Shown here: in pieces, positions 25,258-33,290 of the stretch
How positions within the stretch are numbered: position 1 is the first letter of the stretch
How the letters are laid out: every line of letters starts with the position of its first letter
Assembly (NCBI GenBank): GCA_026399025.1
Contig: JAPLRU010000039.1
Location: 1-33,290, forward strand
Reading direction: 5' to 3'
Source: Methylobacter sp.
GTDB taxonomy: Bacteria > Pseudomonadota > Gammaproteobacteria > Methylococcales > Methylomonadaceae
Length of the DNA: 33,290 bases
Translations under genes and position numbers: made by a program
Notes under the pieces: model-generated
Database searches by the model: none
Told to the model about the DNA's origin: nothing
What the model saw: only the letters and a program-made list of their open reading frames with translations

Positions 25258-26307
25258 TTAGAAACGGTCTTTTAAACGCCTGATTTCAGTACTCAAAAAC
25301 ATCGCATCGCCATAACTGAAAAACCGATAAGAATGCTCGATAGCGTGGCTGTAGGCGTTCATCACGGACCGGTAACCGGCAAAGGCCGAAACCAGCATCA
25401 ATAAGGTGGACTCGGGCAGGTGAAAGTTGGTCAGCATTGCATCGACCGATTTAAATGCATAGCCGGGGGTAATAAACAAGTCGGTATCGCCAAAACCGGC
25501 TGCCAAGCGGCCGCTTTGGGATGCGGATTCCAATGCCCTGACCGCCGTTGTGCCTATCGCGATAACGCGTCCGCCTCTTGCTCGGGCTTGCTGAACGGCC
25601 GCTACCGTTTCCGGCGGCACGGCAAAATATTCTTTGTGCATTAAATGCTCGGATAAATCTTCCACTCTGACCGGCTGAAAGGTGCCGCTGCCGACATGCA
25701 AGGTCACAAATGCGCGTTGTACGCCTTTGCTTTCAAGTTTTTCCATTAAGGTTTGATCGAAATGCAGGCCTGCGGTGGGCGCGGCAACAGCGCCCGCCTC
25801 TTTCGCGAACACCGTCTGATAGCGGGTCAGGTCGGATTCGTCGTCTTCGCGGGTAATATAAGGCGGCAACGGGATATGACCGATTTGCTCCACTATAAAC
25901 AGCACACTGTCGTCGCCTTTAAATTCGAGTTGAAACAGATCATCCGCTCTGCCCAAGACTTCGCAGCAATAGTTTTTATCCAGTTCTATTAAAGTTCCGG
26001 CTTTCGACGCTTTGCTCGATCTAACATGAGCAATGGCGCGATGGTCATCCAGGATACGTTCGATAAGAATCTCGACTTTGCCGCCGCTGTGCTTTTTGCC
26101 GAACAGCCGGGCCGGAATCACTTTGGTATCGTTAAAAATCAGCAGATCGCGTTCGTCGATTAAATCGATAAAATCGGTAAATTGCCGGTCGATGATGCGT
26201 CCGCTCGTTCGATCCAGACACAACAAACGGCCGGCATTGCGTTCCGCCAAGGGTTTTTGCGCAATCAGCGCTTCGGGTAATAAATAGTTAAAGTCGGTTT
26301 TTTTCAT
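25258..26307 (-). CDS. queA: QueA, S-adenosylmethionine:tRNA ribosyltransferase-isomerase
   Basis: A 349-residue cytoplasmic enzyme. It transfers and isomerises the ribosyl part of S-adenosylmethionine onto preQ1-modified tRNA, making epoxyqueuosine at position 34. Family motifs are clear: the start [49 protein letters not shown] and [15 protein letters not shown], with [10 protein letters not shown] and [17 protein letters not shown] near the C-terminus. Length is normal. The usual downstream partner tgt is not next to it; the convergent repeat region follows instead. It is a housekeeping gene and gives no hint of transfer. Confidence 0.97.
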   Translation of the reverse strand: MKKTDFNYLLPEALIAQKPLAERNAGRLLCLDRTSGRIIDRQFTDFIDLIDERDLLIFNDTKVIPARLFGKKHSGGKVEILIERILDDHRAIAHVRSSKASKAGTLIELDKNYCCEVLGRADDLFQLEFKGDDSVLFIVEQIGHIPLPPYITREDDESDLTRYQTVFAKEAGAVAAPTAGLHFDQTLMEKLESKGVQRAFVTLHVGSGTFQPVRVEDLSEHLMHKEYFAVPPETVAAVQQARARGGRVIAIGTTAVRALESASQSGRLAAGFGDTDLFITPGYAFKSVDAMLTNFHLPESTLLMLVSAFAGYRSVMNAYSHAIEHSYRFFSYGDAMFLSTEIRRLKDRF

Positions 26308-26518
26308 AGCGCGCGATATTAGCAGTTTAAGCGGCAGACACCCAGCTCTTTAGCATTTTAAATGTGATAGGGGCAACGCACCGATGCGTCGGGAAAATAA
26401 GCACCTGTACCGATTTATCGGGGCTCGCAAACAAGACATACTTTTTATTATTAATACCCTCTATCCTAAATATCGATAATCTTGCTTAAATAAGCGCTTT
26501 AGGTAAAAGGATAAAGCC

Positions 26519-27373
26519 ATGAAACAATTACACCGAATTACCCGCACCGATGAATCTCACTGGGTAGGCGACGGTTTTCCGGTACGCACCCTGTTTTCTT
26601 ATAACACCCCCGATGCCGAGATGAGTCCGTTTCTAATGCTGGACTATGCGGGACCTATGGAATTTCCCCCCGCATCGAAGCCAAGAGGCGTCGGCATGCA
26701 TCCGCATCGCGGTTTTGAGACGGTTACTATCCTTTACCGGGGCGAGGTCGAACACCGTGATACCGTCGGTCACGGCGGTATGATCGGACCCGGCGACGTG
26801 CAATGGATGACCGCGGCAAAAGGGCTTTTGCATGAAGAGATGCATTCCGCCGCTTTTACCCGGCAAGGAGGCGTGTTTGAGGCGATACAGCTTTGGGTAA
26901 ACCTGCCTGCCGAATATAAGATGATTGCGCCGCACTATCAGTCTATTCTCAATGATCGAATTCCTGTGCAAAAACTGGATCGACAAGGCGGATTTATACG
27001 CATCATTGCCGGCGAGTATCAAGGCATTAAAGGCCCGGCAAGCACCTACACGCTGATTAATTTATGGGATCTGCGCTTATCGGAAGGACACACGCTTGAG
27101 CTTGATTTTCCCGAAAACCACACGACCATGCTGTTTGCGTTGAAAGGCAGTGTAAAAATCAATAATGCTTCAACGCTGAACGACGTCGAGTTGGCGTTTT
27201 TTGAGCAAGCGGGCACGAAGGTTACCTTGACCGCACTCAAAGACACGACTCTGCTGGTTATGAACGGGGCAGCGATTAATGAGCCGATAGCCGGTTATGG
27301 GCCGTTTGTGATGAATACTCAAGAGGAAATTCAGCTGGCTATTAAAGATTTTAATGCCGGGCATTTCGGATAG
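26519..27373 (+). CDS. Pirin family protein
   Basis: A 284-residue bicupin of the pirin family. The N-terminal cupin has the metal ligands His61 and His63 (GMHPHRGFETV), His105 and Glu107 (KGLLHEEMHS), which fit the iron site of pirins. The C-terminal cupin (from about 165) has lost metal ligands, as is typical. Bacterial pirins include quercetinase-like dioxygenases and regulators of central metabolism; which applies here cannot be told. AGGA lies 8-9 nt before the ATG. An AAGCGCTT palindrome sits 20 nt upstream of the start (26492-26499). Confidence 0.93.
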   Translation: MKQLHRITRTDESHWVGDGFPVRTLFSYNTPDAEMSPFLMLDYAGPMEFPPASKPRGVGMHPHRGFETVTILYRGEVEHRDTVGHGGMIGPGDVQWMTAAKGLLHEEMHSAAFTRQGGVFEAIQLWVNLPAEYKMIAPHYQSILNDRIPVQKLDRQGGFIRIIAGEYQGIKGPASTYTLINLWDLRLSEGHTLELDFPENHTTMLFALKGSVKINNASTLNDVELAFFEQAGTKVTLTALKDTTLLVMNGAAINEPIAGYGPFVMNTQEEIQLAIKDFNAGHFG

Positions 27374-27418
27374 TGCCGACTGTTGAGCGATGTCGACATG
27401 TATGGCGGAGCATTTGCA

Positions 27419-27520
27419 CTACGCGTCCTAAAACGTCTTTGCATTGCGTTAATGCTGATATTGAGCGCTTGCAATCCCGAACAACAATGGCAATTGACTA
27501 CCATTACAAACCTACCCATT
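27419..27520 (+). pseudogene. Possible truncated SCO1/SenC gene fragment
   Basis: Reading the frame that starts nearby gives LKRLCIALMLILSACNPEQQ followed by WQLTTITNL, a lipoprotein signal (lipobox LSAC) and the first residues typical of SCO1/SenC copper chaperones. The expected continuation (a PDL-F-L-D strand and the CxxxC copper site) is absent; after about 27515 the frame runs into unrelated sequence and stops at 27587-27589. An inverted-repeat element begins at 27599. I read it as the 5' remnant of a gene cut by rearrangement. The match is short, so this is tentative. Confidence 0.35.
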
Positions 27521-27598
27521 CAGGATGGATTTGATGCCCCCCCCTGTAAAGCAACACGGCTCGCTCCTACGCAATGTCGATCTATTTAACTTAATGCT

Positions 27599-27807
27599 AT
27601 CGTTCCCACGCTCCGGAGACTGTGAAAGTATTATCAAAATCGGTTTAAAAAACTCTTCACCACGAAGACACGAAGATCACGAAGGAAAAATAATTCTTTA
27701 AACTCAATGTATTGAAAACTTCGTGTCCTTCGTGCCTTCGTGGTGAATGCTTTTGCTTTTGTTCTAAAACGAATACTTTCACAGTCTCTCCGGCGCGTGG
27801 GAACGAT
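27599..27807. mobile_element. Nested inverted-repeat (MITE-like) element
   Basis: Terminal arms 27599-27632 and 27772-27807 are inverted copies with one mismatch and a 2-nt indel, starting ATCGTTCCCACGC. Within them is a second inverted pair of the CACGAAG family (27656-27685 and 27719-27747), the same family as at 3288-3526. The element is about 209 bp and has no coding capacity. GTGGGAACG, part of the outer arm, also occurs at 3472-3480 in the mxaR/mxaS repeat. No target duplication is obvious. Confidence 0.75.
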
Positions 27808-28201
27808 GTCGCTTTATTCACTTCGGGCTCTATAAAATAAGGAAAAAAGCTTAAAACACCTCTTTTAGTATTGTATAAATATCGAGTTCCGGCTCATCGG
27901 GCCCTATGGTATTTCAATTGCGCTTCGGCGCTGAATCCGCCTATAATTCCACATCGTTTTTTTCATCACATCAAGCGTTAGGTGCTAGGTGTTGTTCTAG
28001 TAGCAACTTCGGAGTGGAATTCGCCTATCGCTTTGTACAAGTGATTTTTTCATTAAATTTAAGCGGCTCAAGAATATGCGACCGATTAAGTAACAAGCGC
28101 TTAATAGGAGTCCTCGCGTTTCCTTTATTTTTCGGGTTTACATAACTTAACTCAAGCGCTTACTTTTTCTACTTCAAACAAGCCAAACCACTCTCTTAAT
28201 C
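27808..28201. other. Gene-free region upstream of the P-type ATPase operon
   Basis: No convincing gene. A 79-codon open frame (27906-28145) is rich in Ser and Phe, lacks a ribosome binding site and is probably chance. The region has a 21-bp imperfect direct repeat (27924-27944 and 28008-28028, 4 mismatches, 84 bp apart) and two copies of CAAGCGCTTA (28094-28103 and 28153-28162). The latter site occurs again at 33252-33261, after the operon. The promoter of the operon is likely here, but I could not pick one confidently. Confidence 0.55.
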
Positions 28202-30346
28202 ATGATCGATCTTGCCATCATTTTGCTCTCTTACTCCGGCGTTAGGTTTTATGAAAAACGCAAAAAAAACAAAGCGCTAAAGGAGATTCAAAAAGCGGCT
28301 AAAGATCAGAGCATCGTCCCGTCGGCAGACGAATCCACGCTGACCCAAAAAGAACGGCAGCATCAAAATAATATAATGAGCGGCGTCACCCTGGGTACCG
28401 CGACATTACGCCTGTTAAGCCCCGCCCCGGTATTTGCGCTGCTTAACATCGCCTCTTATACCTACACCATGTTTCCCTTCTTTCGCCAAGTCGAGACCGC
28501 GGTAAAACAGCGGCTGATTAAAGAGCATAAAGTCGACAGTTATTTACTGATGGGGCTTGGCAATTTGCTGCTGTTGGGGACGGGGCGTTATTTTATCGCC
28601 GCCCTGGGTTTGGGCTTGGCTTATATCAGCGAAAATATTATTACTAAAGCAACAGACACGGCGCAACAAAACCTTCACGATAAGCTCTTTGACCAATTGT
28701 TCGATCCCAACCAAAAAGTCTGGATTAGCCAGGACGGCGCGGAGTTGGAAGTTGCGCTGGAATATGTCCAACAAGGCGATATTTTGATCGTAAGGGCGGG
28801 CGAATCCATTCCTGTCGACGGCGTGGTGGTTGAGGGCATGGCCAGTGTCGATCAACATGCGTTTACCGGCGAATCTTATCCTGTCGAAAAAGGCGTCGGC
28901 GAAGCCGTTTTTGCATCAACCTTGATGCTGACCGGTAAGCTTCTGGTTCAGGTTGAAAAGTCCGGGCGGGATACCGCCATCGGCAAATTGAGCGATATTT
29001 TAGATCAGGCCTTCCAGGGTAAAACACAACTGCAATTGCGCGGCGAACAATGGGCGGAAGCGGCTAACCTGCCTTTTCTGGCGTTGGCCGGCGCCGGTTT
29101 TGTTTTCTTCGGCCCGACAGGCGCAATGGTGATTCTTGGCGGCAATACCGTCCAGGCGATTCGCTTGCTGGCGCCCTTAGCCACCATCAACTATCAGGCG
29201 GTCGCGTCCTCCGAACATATTTTGCTTAAACAAGGCCAACGCCTCGAACAAATCAGCAGTATCGATACCTTGTTGTTCGACAAAACCGGGACATTGACCG
29301 ACGGCGCATTGAATGTCAGCGCTATTCATGTGGTTCATACTGACTTTCAGCAAGCCGATGTCCTGTTTTACGCCGCCTTGGCCGAACACCAATTGACCCA
29401 CCCCATTGCAAAGGCGATTATGCAACATGCCGCGCTGGCCGGTTTGGACGTCAACAATCTCGATGACATTGAATACCGCCAGGGCTTTGGCATTGTGGTG
29501 CAATATAAGGCCCACACTATTCACGTCGGCAGCGCCCGCTTTATGGTCGCGGAAGGCGTTGCCATTCCCGATTCGGCGCAAGTTTTACAGACGGCCATCC
29601 ATCAGCAAGGCCATTCCCTGGTGATGGTTGCGATTGATTCGGCCGTTGCAGGCCTTATTGAATTGCAGGCGACGTTACGGCCCGAAGTACAAGCGGTTTT
29701 TAACAGTCTCAGAGAACACGGCATCAAACATATCGGCATCGTTTCCGGCGACCATATGGCCCCCACCCAAAAATTAGCCGAACAGCTGAAGGTTGACAGC
29801 TTCTTCGCCGAAGTGTTGCCTGAAGATAAGGCCGATATTGTTAAACAGTTCCAAGCCGAAGGCCGCAGTGTGTGTTTTATTGGCGACGGCGTCAACGACA
29901 CCATTGCCATGCGTCAGGCCGATTTGTCCGTTTCCTTGCGAGGCGCGACTACATTGGCAATCGATGTGGCCGATATTATCCTGACTAATTCCGACCTTAA
30001 CAGCCTCTGCGAGCTGATGGTGCTGTCCGAAAAACTGGAAAATAATCTTAAACGCGGGCTTTGGATTTGCTACACCGGTATGGGTATTGTTCTTGGCGGT
30101 ACCGTATTCGGGAGTATTGGCGTTCTTACCGCTTTGGGCGTACATTTCGTGTTAGGTTCCGGGGCTATCGGCAATGCTATGTTACCTCTGCTGGAAATTA
30201 ACAAAGACAATGCGGGAGACATAGCGGAAAACGGTGACGTCGACACCCTAACTACCGCCTCCGGACCGGTCGTTCAAGCCTATGACGACTCTGACCAGTT
30301 ATCCGCCGCCACTACAAAAATACCAAAATATCCCACAGCCGCTTAG
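28202..30346 (+). CDS. Atypical P1B-like P-type ATPase without CPC motif
   Basis: A 714-residue membrane ATPase with the order of a heavy-metal P1B pump: actuator TGES (222-225), phosphorylation site DKTGT (Asp360), the HP dipeptide of the nucleotide domain (His400-Pro401), and hinge GDGVND (561-566). There is no N-terminal metal-binding (HMA) domain; residues 1-58 are one hydrophobic segment plus a lysine-rich stretch. The membrane motif that is CPC, SPC or similar in true metal pumps reads RLLAPLATINYQA (about 321-333), without Cys. A 45-residue acidic tail (IAENGDVDTLTT, YDDSDQ) is added. The transported substrate is therefore uncertain. It is 3 nt from the next gene. No good ribosome binding site precedes the ATG. 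Confidence 0.88.
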   Translation: MIDLAIILLSYSGVRFYEKRKKNKALKEIQKAAKDQSIVPSADESTLTQKERQHQNNIMSGVTLGTATLRLLSPAPVFALLNIASYTYTMFPFFRQVETAVKQRLIKEHKVDSYLLMGLGNLLLLGTGRYFIAALGLGLAYISENIITKATDTAQQNLHDKLFDQLFDPNQKVWISQDGAELEVALEYVQQGDILIVRAGESIPVDGVVVEGMASVDQHAFTGESYPVEKGVGEAVFASTLMLTGKLLVQVEKSGRDTAIGKLSDILDQAFQGKTQLQLRGEQWAEAANLPFLALAGAGFVFFGPTGAMVILGGNTVQAIRLLAPLATINYQAVASSEHILLKQGQRLEQISSIDTLLFDKTGTLTDGALNVSAIHVVHTDFQQADVLFYAALAEHQLTHPIAKAIMQHAALAGLDVNNLDDIEYRQGFGIVVQYKAHTIHVGSARFMVAEGVAIPDSAQVLQTAIHQQGHSLVMVAIDSAVAGLIELQATLRPEVQAVFNSLREHGIKHIGIVSGDHMAPTQKLAEQLKVDSFFAEVLPEDKADIVKQFQAEGRSVCFIGDGVNDTIAMRQADLSVSLRGATTLAIDVADIILTNSDLNSLCELMVLSEKLENNLKRGLWICYTGMGIVLGGTVFGSIGVLTALGVHFVLGSGAIGNAMLPLLEINKDNAGDIAENGDVDTLTTASGPVVQAYDDSDQLSAATTKIPKYPTAA

Positions 30347-30349
30347 CTT

Positions 30350-31498
30350 ATGTCAGCATTATCTCCCGCACTCGTTATCGCAGGTGCCGGCGCTACAGGG
30401 CTTGCCTGTGCGCTGGCCGCCGCCCGGCAAAACATCCCGGTGCTGTTGCTGGAACAATCGGCGCAGCTCGGCGGCACCGTAACCGGGGCCTTGATTCATA
30501 CCTTAGGCGGTTTTTTTGATGACCGGGGCGACATCCTTAACCCCGGCCTGTCGGCGGAACTGATTGATCGACTGGTTGAAGCGAGCCCTTTTAGCTGCAA
30601 GCGGCGCATCGGCAAAACTTGGGTCTTAAACGTAGACCCTGCTATTTATCAACAGGTTATTAGCGATTGGCTGAACGAGTATCCCTCTATTAAGGTCTGT
30701 TACCAAACCCGTATTAACCATGTAGCGATTAATGCCTCGCGTATTGATGCGGTAACGGTGACCTGCAACGGGCAATCCCGTAAGCTCAATACGCTTGCCG
30801 TCATTGATGCGACAGGACGGGCCGACATTGTGCGCAGTATCGATTCGCGCTTGGTCACTGAGGGGTCGGCGTTAGCGGGACTGATCGTGCAATTGGGCGG
30901 TATTAGCCCCGGCGCATTGGACTTCCCCAAAGGCCTCGCGTTATTACGGCATATTCGAAAGGCAGCCGAAAACCATGAACTACCTCCGGAATGCGCGACC
31001 TTATGGCTGGATAGCGGCGTTCATCCGGAAGAAATTTATCTGAAATTTAATTTGTCGGCAAAAAGTTACGACCGCGAGCATATGATCGCCGTGACCCAGC
31101 AACTGTTAGCCTTTATTCAGGCATGGCCGGGTTTTGCCAAGGCCTTCGTCCGTTGCCATAGTCAGTTGGGTATTCGCGACGAGGGGCGCGTACACGGCGA
31201 TTACACGCTCACCGAAGCCGATCTCAAACAAGGCCGACACTTTGACGATGCCGTATGCCGCGCCGCTTGGCCGATTGAATATTGGCATCCGGAACACGGG
31301 GTCAGCCTTGATTACTTGCCTACCGGCCACAGCTACGAAATCCCCTTAAGTGCGCTCAAAGTCGGCGGCTTAACTAATTTTTTTGTGGCCGGAAAATGTT
31401 TTTCAGCGGAACCGCGCGCCCAAGCTTCGGCACGAGTGGTCGGAAGTTGCTGGGCAATGGGGGAAGGTTTGGTTAACGCACACTTTGGGGACTCTTAA
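30350..31498 (+). CDS. FAD-dependent oxidoreductase
   Basis: A 382-residue flavoprotein. The dinucleotide-binding motif is at the N-terminus (VIAGAGATGLACALAAA, GxGxxG at 12-17), followed by LLLEQSAQLGG. A second FAD contact appears as VIDATGRADIV (about 145), and the C-terminal FVAGKCFSAEPRAQASARVVG is typical of the FAD_oxidored/GR2-like class. It lacks the WxWxIP signature of flavin halogenases. The substrate is not known; its place before an acyl ligase and a carrier protein suggests it oxidises a carrier-bound or ligase-related substrate. It starts 3 nt after the ATPase stop and ends 1 nt before the ligase start. Confidence 0.85.
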   Translation: MSALSPALVIAGAGATGLACALAAARQNIPVLLLEQSAQLGGTVTGALIHTLGGFFDDRGDILNPGLSAELIDRLVEASPFSCKRRIGKTWVLNVDPAIYQQVISDWLNEYPSIKVCYQTRINHVAINASRIDAVTVTCNGQSRKLNTLAVIDATGRADIVRSIDSRLVTEGSALAGLIVQLGGISPGALDFPKGLALLRHIRKAAENHELPPECATLWLDSGVHPEEIYLKFNLSAKSYDREHMIAVTQQLLAFIQAWPGFAKAFVRCHSQLGIRDEGRVHGDYTLTEADLKQGRHFDDAVCRAAWPIEYWHPEHGVSLDYLPTGHSYEIPLSALKVGGLTNFFVAGKCFSAEPRAQASARVVGSCWAMGEGLVNAHFGDS

Positions 31499-31499
31499 A

Positions 31500-32978
31500 A
31501 TGACACTGAATTTGTCTGGAATTTTCTTTAAACAAGCGGCTTTAACGCCGGAACATCCCGCAATTCTGGGGCCGCATGAACACAGCTCAGTCAGCTACGG
31601 AGCCTTGCGAGAAGAAATTCAAACCCTGGCGAAACACTTACTCGCCGCAGGCATCCATCCCGGCATGAATATCGGCCTGCACTATCCCGGCGGTCACGCT
31701 TACATTGCCTTTACCTACGCACTGTGGGCCTGTGGGGCGTGTGTTACGCCGATTCCGATGGAGCTGGCAACGGAAGAAAAACAACTTATTTTCCGGCATA
31801 TTGCTATTGACGCCGTTATTTCTACGGCTAACTGTACGCTGTTTGCCGCATTTACTGTAGGTGAAGCAACAGCGTTAACGGAACAAGCCTGCTTACTGAA
31901 TCTTAAAGCCTTACGCACGCCACCCATAGAGTTGGCCGGATTGAATCCGGCGTTCATCCGTTTTACCTCGGGCACCACGGGCGAGGCCAAAGGCGTGATC
32001 CTTTCCCATGACAGCATCTTTGCCCGCATCCAGGCCGCCAATCAAGGTTTGCACATCAATGCCAATGACCGTATCGTTTGGCTGTTATCCATGGCCTATC
32101 ATTTTGCGGTGTCCATCGTCGCTTACCTTAGCTTTGGCGCCACCATCATTTTATGTAAGAACAGTTTCGGCAGCACGATTTTGCAGGCGGCCAACCGTTA
32201 TCAAGCGACGCTGATTTATGCGGCGCCCACGCATTACGAATTAATGAGCCACGACCGCAGCGAGCAAACATTATCAAGTTTACGCCTGGCTATCGTGACC
32301 ACCGCTTACCTTCGTCCCGACATTAGCGAGGCTTTTTATCAGCGCTTCGGCATCGCGCCCAATGAGACTTACGGCATTATTGAAGTGGGCCTGCCTGCGG
32401 TAAACCTTGATGCGCCTAAACAGAAACGGGGTTCCGTCGGTAAATTATTGCCCAGCTACAGTGTCAAACTGGACACGCCCGATGAAAACGGCATCGGCGA
32501 AATTATGCTCCGGGGGCCGGGATTATTAGACGCTTATTACCAGCCCTGGCAAGCGCGCGATGTTATCCTCAACCAGCACGGCGGTTGGTTGGCGACCGGC
32601 GATTTGGGCTTCATTGATGAGGACGGCTATCTGTTCATTGTCGGTCGCAGTAAAGAAATGATCAGCGTGGCCGGCATGAAATTTTTTATCCGGGAAGTCG
32701 AAACGGTGCTGGAACGTCATCCGGCTATCCAGGCCGCCTGCGTATTTGCCGTTAAATCGCGCCGCTTAGGCGAAACGCCGATGGCCCATGTCGTGGCGGC
32801 CGATAACCACGAGCCGCCCGATGAGGATCAACTCAAAAAATACTGCGCCGAACATTTGGCCGCTTACAAAATCCCCGACCGGTTTCACTGGGTCGATAGC
32901 TTGGCGCGCACCGCCAGCGGCAAATTGATCCGCAATACCGATAAATTATTGACCACTCAAAAGACAAAAATACTATGA
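31500..32978 (+). CDS. AMP-forming acyl/aryl acid ligase (adenylation enzyme)
   Basis: A 492-residue member of the ANL superfamily, starting at MTLNLSG one nucleotide after the preceding stop; the frame is open upstream inside the FAD gene but that part is out of context. Core motifs: A3 FTSGTTGEAKG (155-165), A5 YGIIE (291-295), A7 TGDLG (366-370), A8 hinge VGRSKEMISVAGMKFF (381-396) and the catalytic A10 lysine Lys475 (TASGKLIR). It should activate a carboxylic acid with ATP and load it on a thiol, most simply on the carrier protein encoded next, which overlaps it by 4 nt. The acid cannot be read with confidence; the replaced Asp of A4 (HFAVSIVAY region) does not suggest an alpha-amino acid. 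Confidence 0.9.
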   Translation: MTLNLSGIFFKQAALTPEHPAILGPHEHSSVSYGALREEIQTLAKHLLAAGIHPGMNIGLHYPGGHAYIAFTYALWACGACVTPIPMELATEEKQLIFRHIAIDAVISTANCTLFAAFTVGEATALTEQACLLNLKALRTPPIELAGLNPAFIRFTSGTTGEAKGVILSHDSIFARIQAANQGLHINANDRIVWLLSMAYHFAVSIVAYLSFGATIILCKNSFGSTILQAANRYQATLIYAAPTHYELMSHDRSEQTLSSLRLAIVTTAYLRPDISEAFYQRFGIAPNETYGIIEVGLPAVNLDAPKQKRGSVGKLLPSYSVKLDTPDENGIGEIMLRGPGLLDAYYQPWQARDVILNQHGGWLATGDLGFIDEDGYLFIVGRSKEMISVAGMKFFIREVETVLERHPAIQAACVFAVKSRRLGETPMAHVVAADNHEPPDEDQLKKYCAEHLAAYKIPDRFHWVDSLARTASGKLIRNTDKLLTTQKTKIL

Positions 32979-33226
32979 ACCTAGCACAGCGCCTACGCGA
33001 ACACATTTTTAACCACTACATTAAAGACAACGAGCCTGAGGGGTTTAATGACGATTACAACCTGATCGATGAAGGCATCCTCGATTCTTTGGCGGTCATG
33101 AACTTGATTACCTGGCTGGAAAAGCATTATTCGATCGAGTTTGACGAAGGCGACATCGTGTTGGAAAACTTTAGTTCCGTGAATGCTTTGCTCGATTTTG
33201 TACAACACAAACGGGCGGTTAGCTAA
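32975..33226 (+). CDS. Acyl carrier protein
   Basis: An 83-residue acidic four-helix carrier protein. The phosphopantetheine attachment Ser38 lies in EGILDSLAVMNLITWLE, the conserved DSL motif at the start of helix II. The remaining helices (LEKHYSIEFDEGDIVLENF and SVNALLDFVQHKR) fit the family. It starts inside the stop of the ligase gene (ATGA overlap), a strong sign that the two proteins work as a pair. No phosphopantetheinyl transferase, condensation enzyme or thioesterase is visible in the window. It is the last gene; 46 nt later a repeat begins, so it may close the operon. Confidence 0.92.
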   Translation: MNLAQRLREHIFNHYIKDNEPEGFNDDYNLIDEGILDSLAVMNLITWLEKHYSIEFDEGDIVLENFSSVNALLDFVQHKRAVS

Positions 33227-33271
33227 GTCCGCTGTAACTTCTTATTAGCCGCAAGCGCTTAAAATGCTTTA

Positions 33272-33290
33272 TTCACCACGAAGGCACGAA
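33272..33290. repeat. Partial copy of the CACGAAG palindromic repeat at the window edge
   Basis: TTCACCACGAAGGCACGAA matches the outer arm of the repeats at 3288-3316 and 27656-27685 with one base different (GGC for GAC). It is cut by the end of the window, so the second arm is not seen. Confidence 0.7.

Noticed and set aside
27906-28145. A 79-codon open frame upstream of the ATPase
   Set aside because: Ser/Phe-rich, no ribosome binding site, and it crosses the direct repeat copies; probably chance.
30350-31498. A flavin-dependent halogenase
   Set aside because: The WxWxIP signature is missing; only the general FAD-binding motifs are present.

Overview
The window looks like chromosomal DNA of a gammaproteobacterial methanotroph (Methylococcales-like). 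The evidence is a complete-looking Ca-type methanol dehydrogenase operon in the order mxaF-J-G-I-R-S-A-C-K on the minus strand, an orphan LuxR-type response regulator (mxaB-like) divergent from it, an mxaD-like gene nearby, and several families of intergenic palindromic repeats. Genus was not determined; no rRNA or tRNA gene was found.

Layout. (1) 1-8449, minus: methanol oxidation genes. mxaF, J, G and I encode the periplasmic enzyme, an accessory binding protein, cytochrome cL and the small subunit. mxaR, S, A, C and K encode the MoxR/VWA-type assembly and metal-insertion machinery, with 4-nt overlaps from mxaS to mxaK. The operon is broken up by three unrelated palindromic repeats (mxaF/J, mxaI/R, mxaR/S). 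mxaK ends at the left edge. (2) 8450-9431: a regulatory region with a well-formed sigma70-like promoter for mxaF, and the response regulator gene mxaB. (3) 9663-16248: an accessory island with a VapBC-like pair, a two-gene Gabija-type defence system (OLD-family ATPase/TOPRIM nuclease gajA plus UvrD-like helicase gajB), a Phd/RelE-like pair, mxaD, and a second PIN-toxin pair. (4) 16405-21785: a large TonB-dependent receptor with EF-hand-like loops in its barrel region, then a divergent pair encoding a membrane-anchored pentapeptide-repeat protein and an unknown secreted protein. (5) 21843-25086: a membrane-bound class III adenylate cyclase, divergent by 41 bp from a cupredoxin and a lipoprotein. 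(6) 25258-27373: queA and a pirin. (7) 27374-28201: gene-poor DNA with a probable SCO/SenC fragment, a nested inverted-repeat element, and short repeated sites. (8) 28202-33226: a tight four-gene operon encoding an unusual P1B-like ATPase without the CPC metal motif, an FAD oxidoreductase, an AMP-forming acyl ligase and an acyl carrier protein.

How the genes work together. Region 1 and mxaD form the periplasmic methanol oxidation system, probably under the mxaB regulator. Region 3 is a phage-defence and toxin-antitoxin island lying between mxaB and mxaD. Region 8 is the best candidate for an undescribed system: an activating ligase, a carrier protein and a flavoenzyme could make or modify a carrier-bound small molecule, while the coupled ATPase has lost the usual transition-metal ligands. 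Function there is inferred from domain content only.
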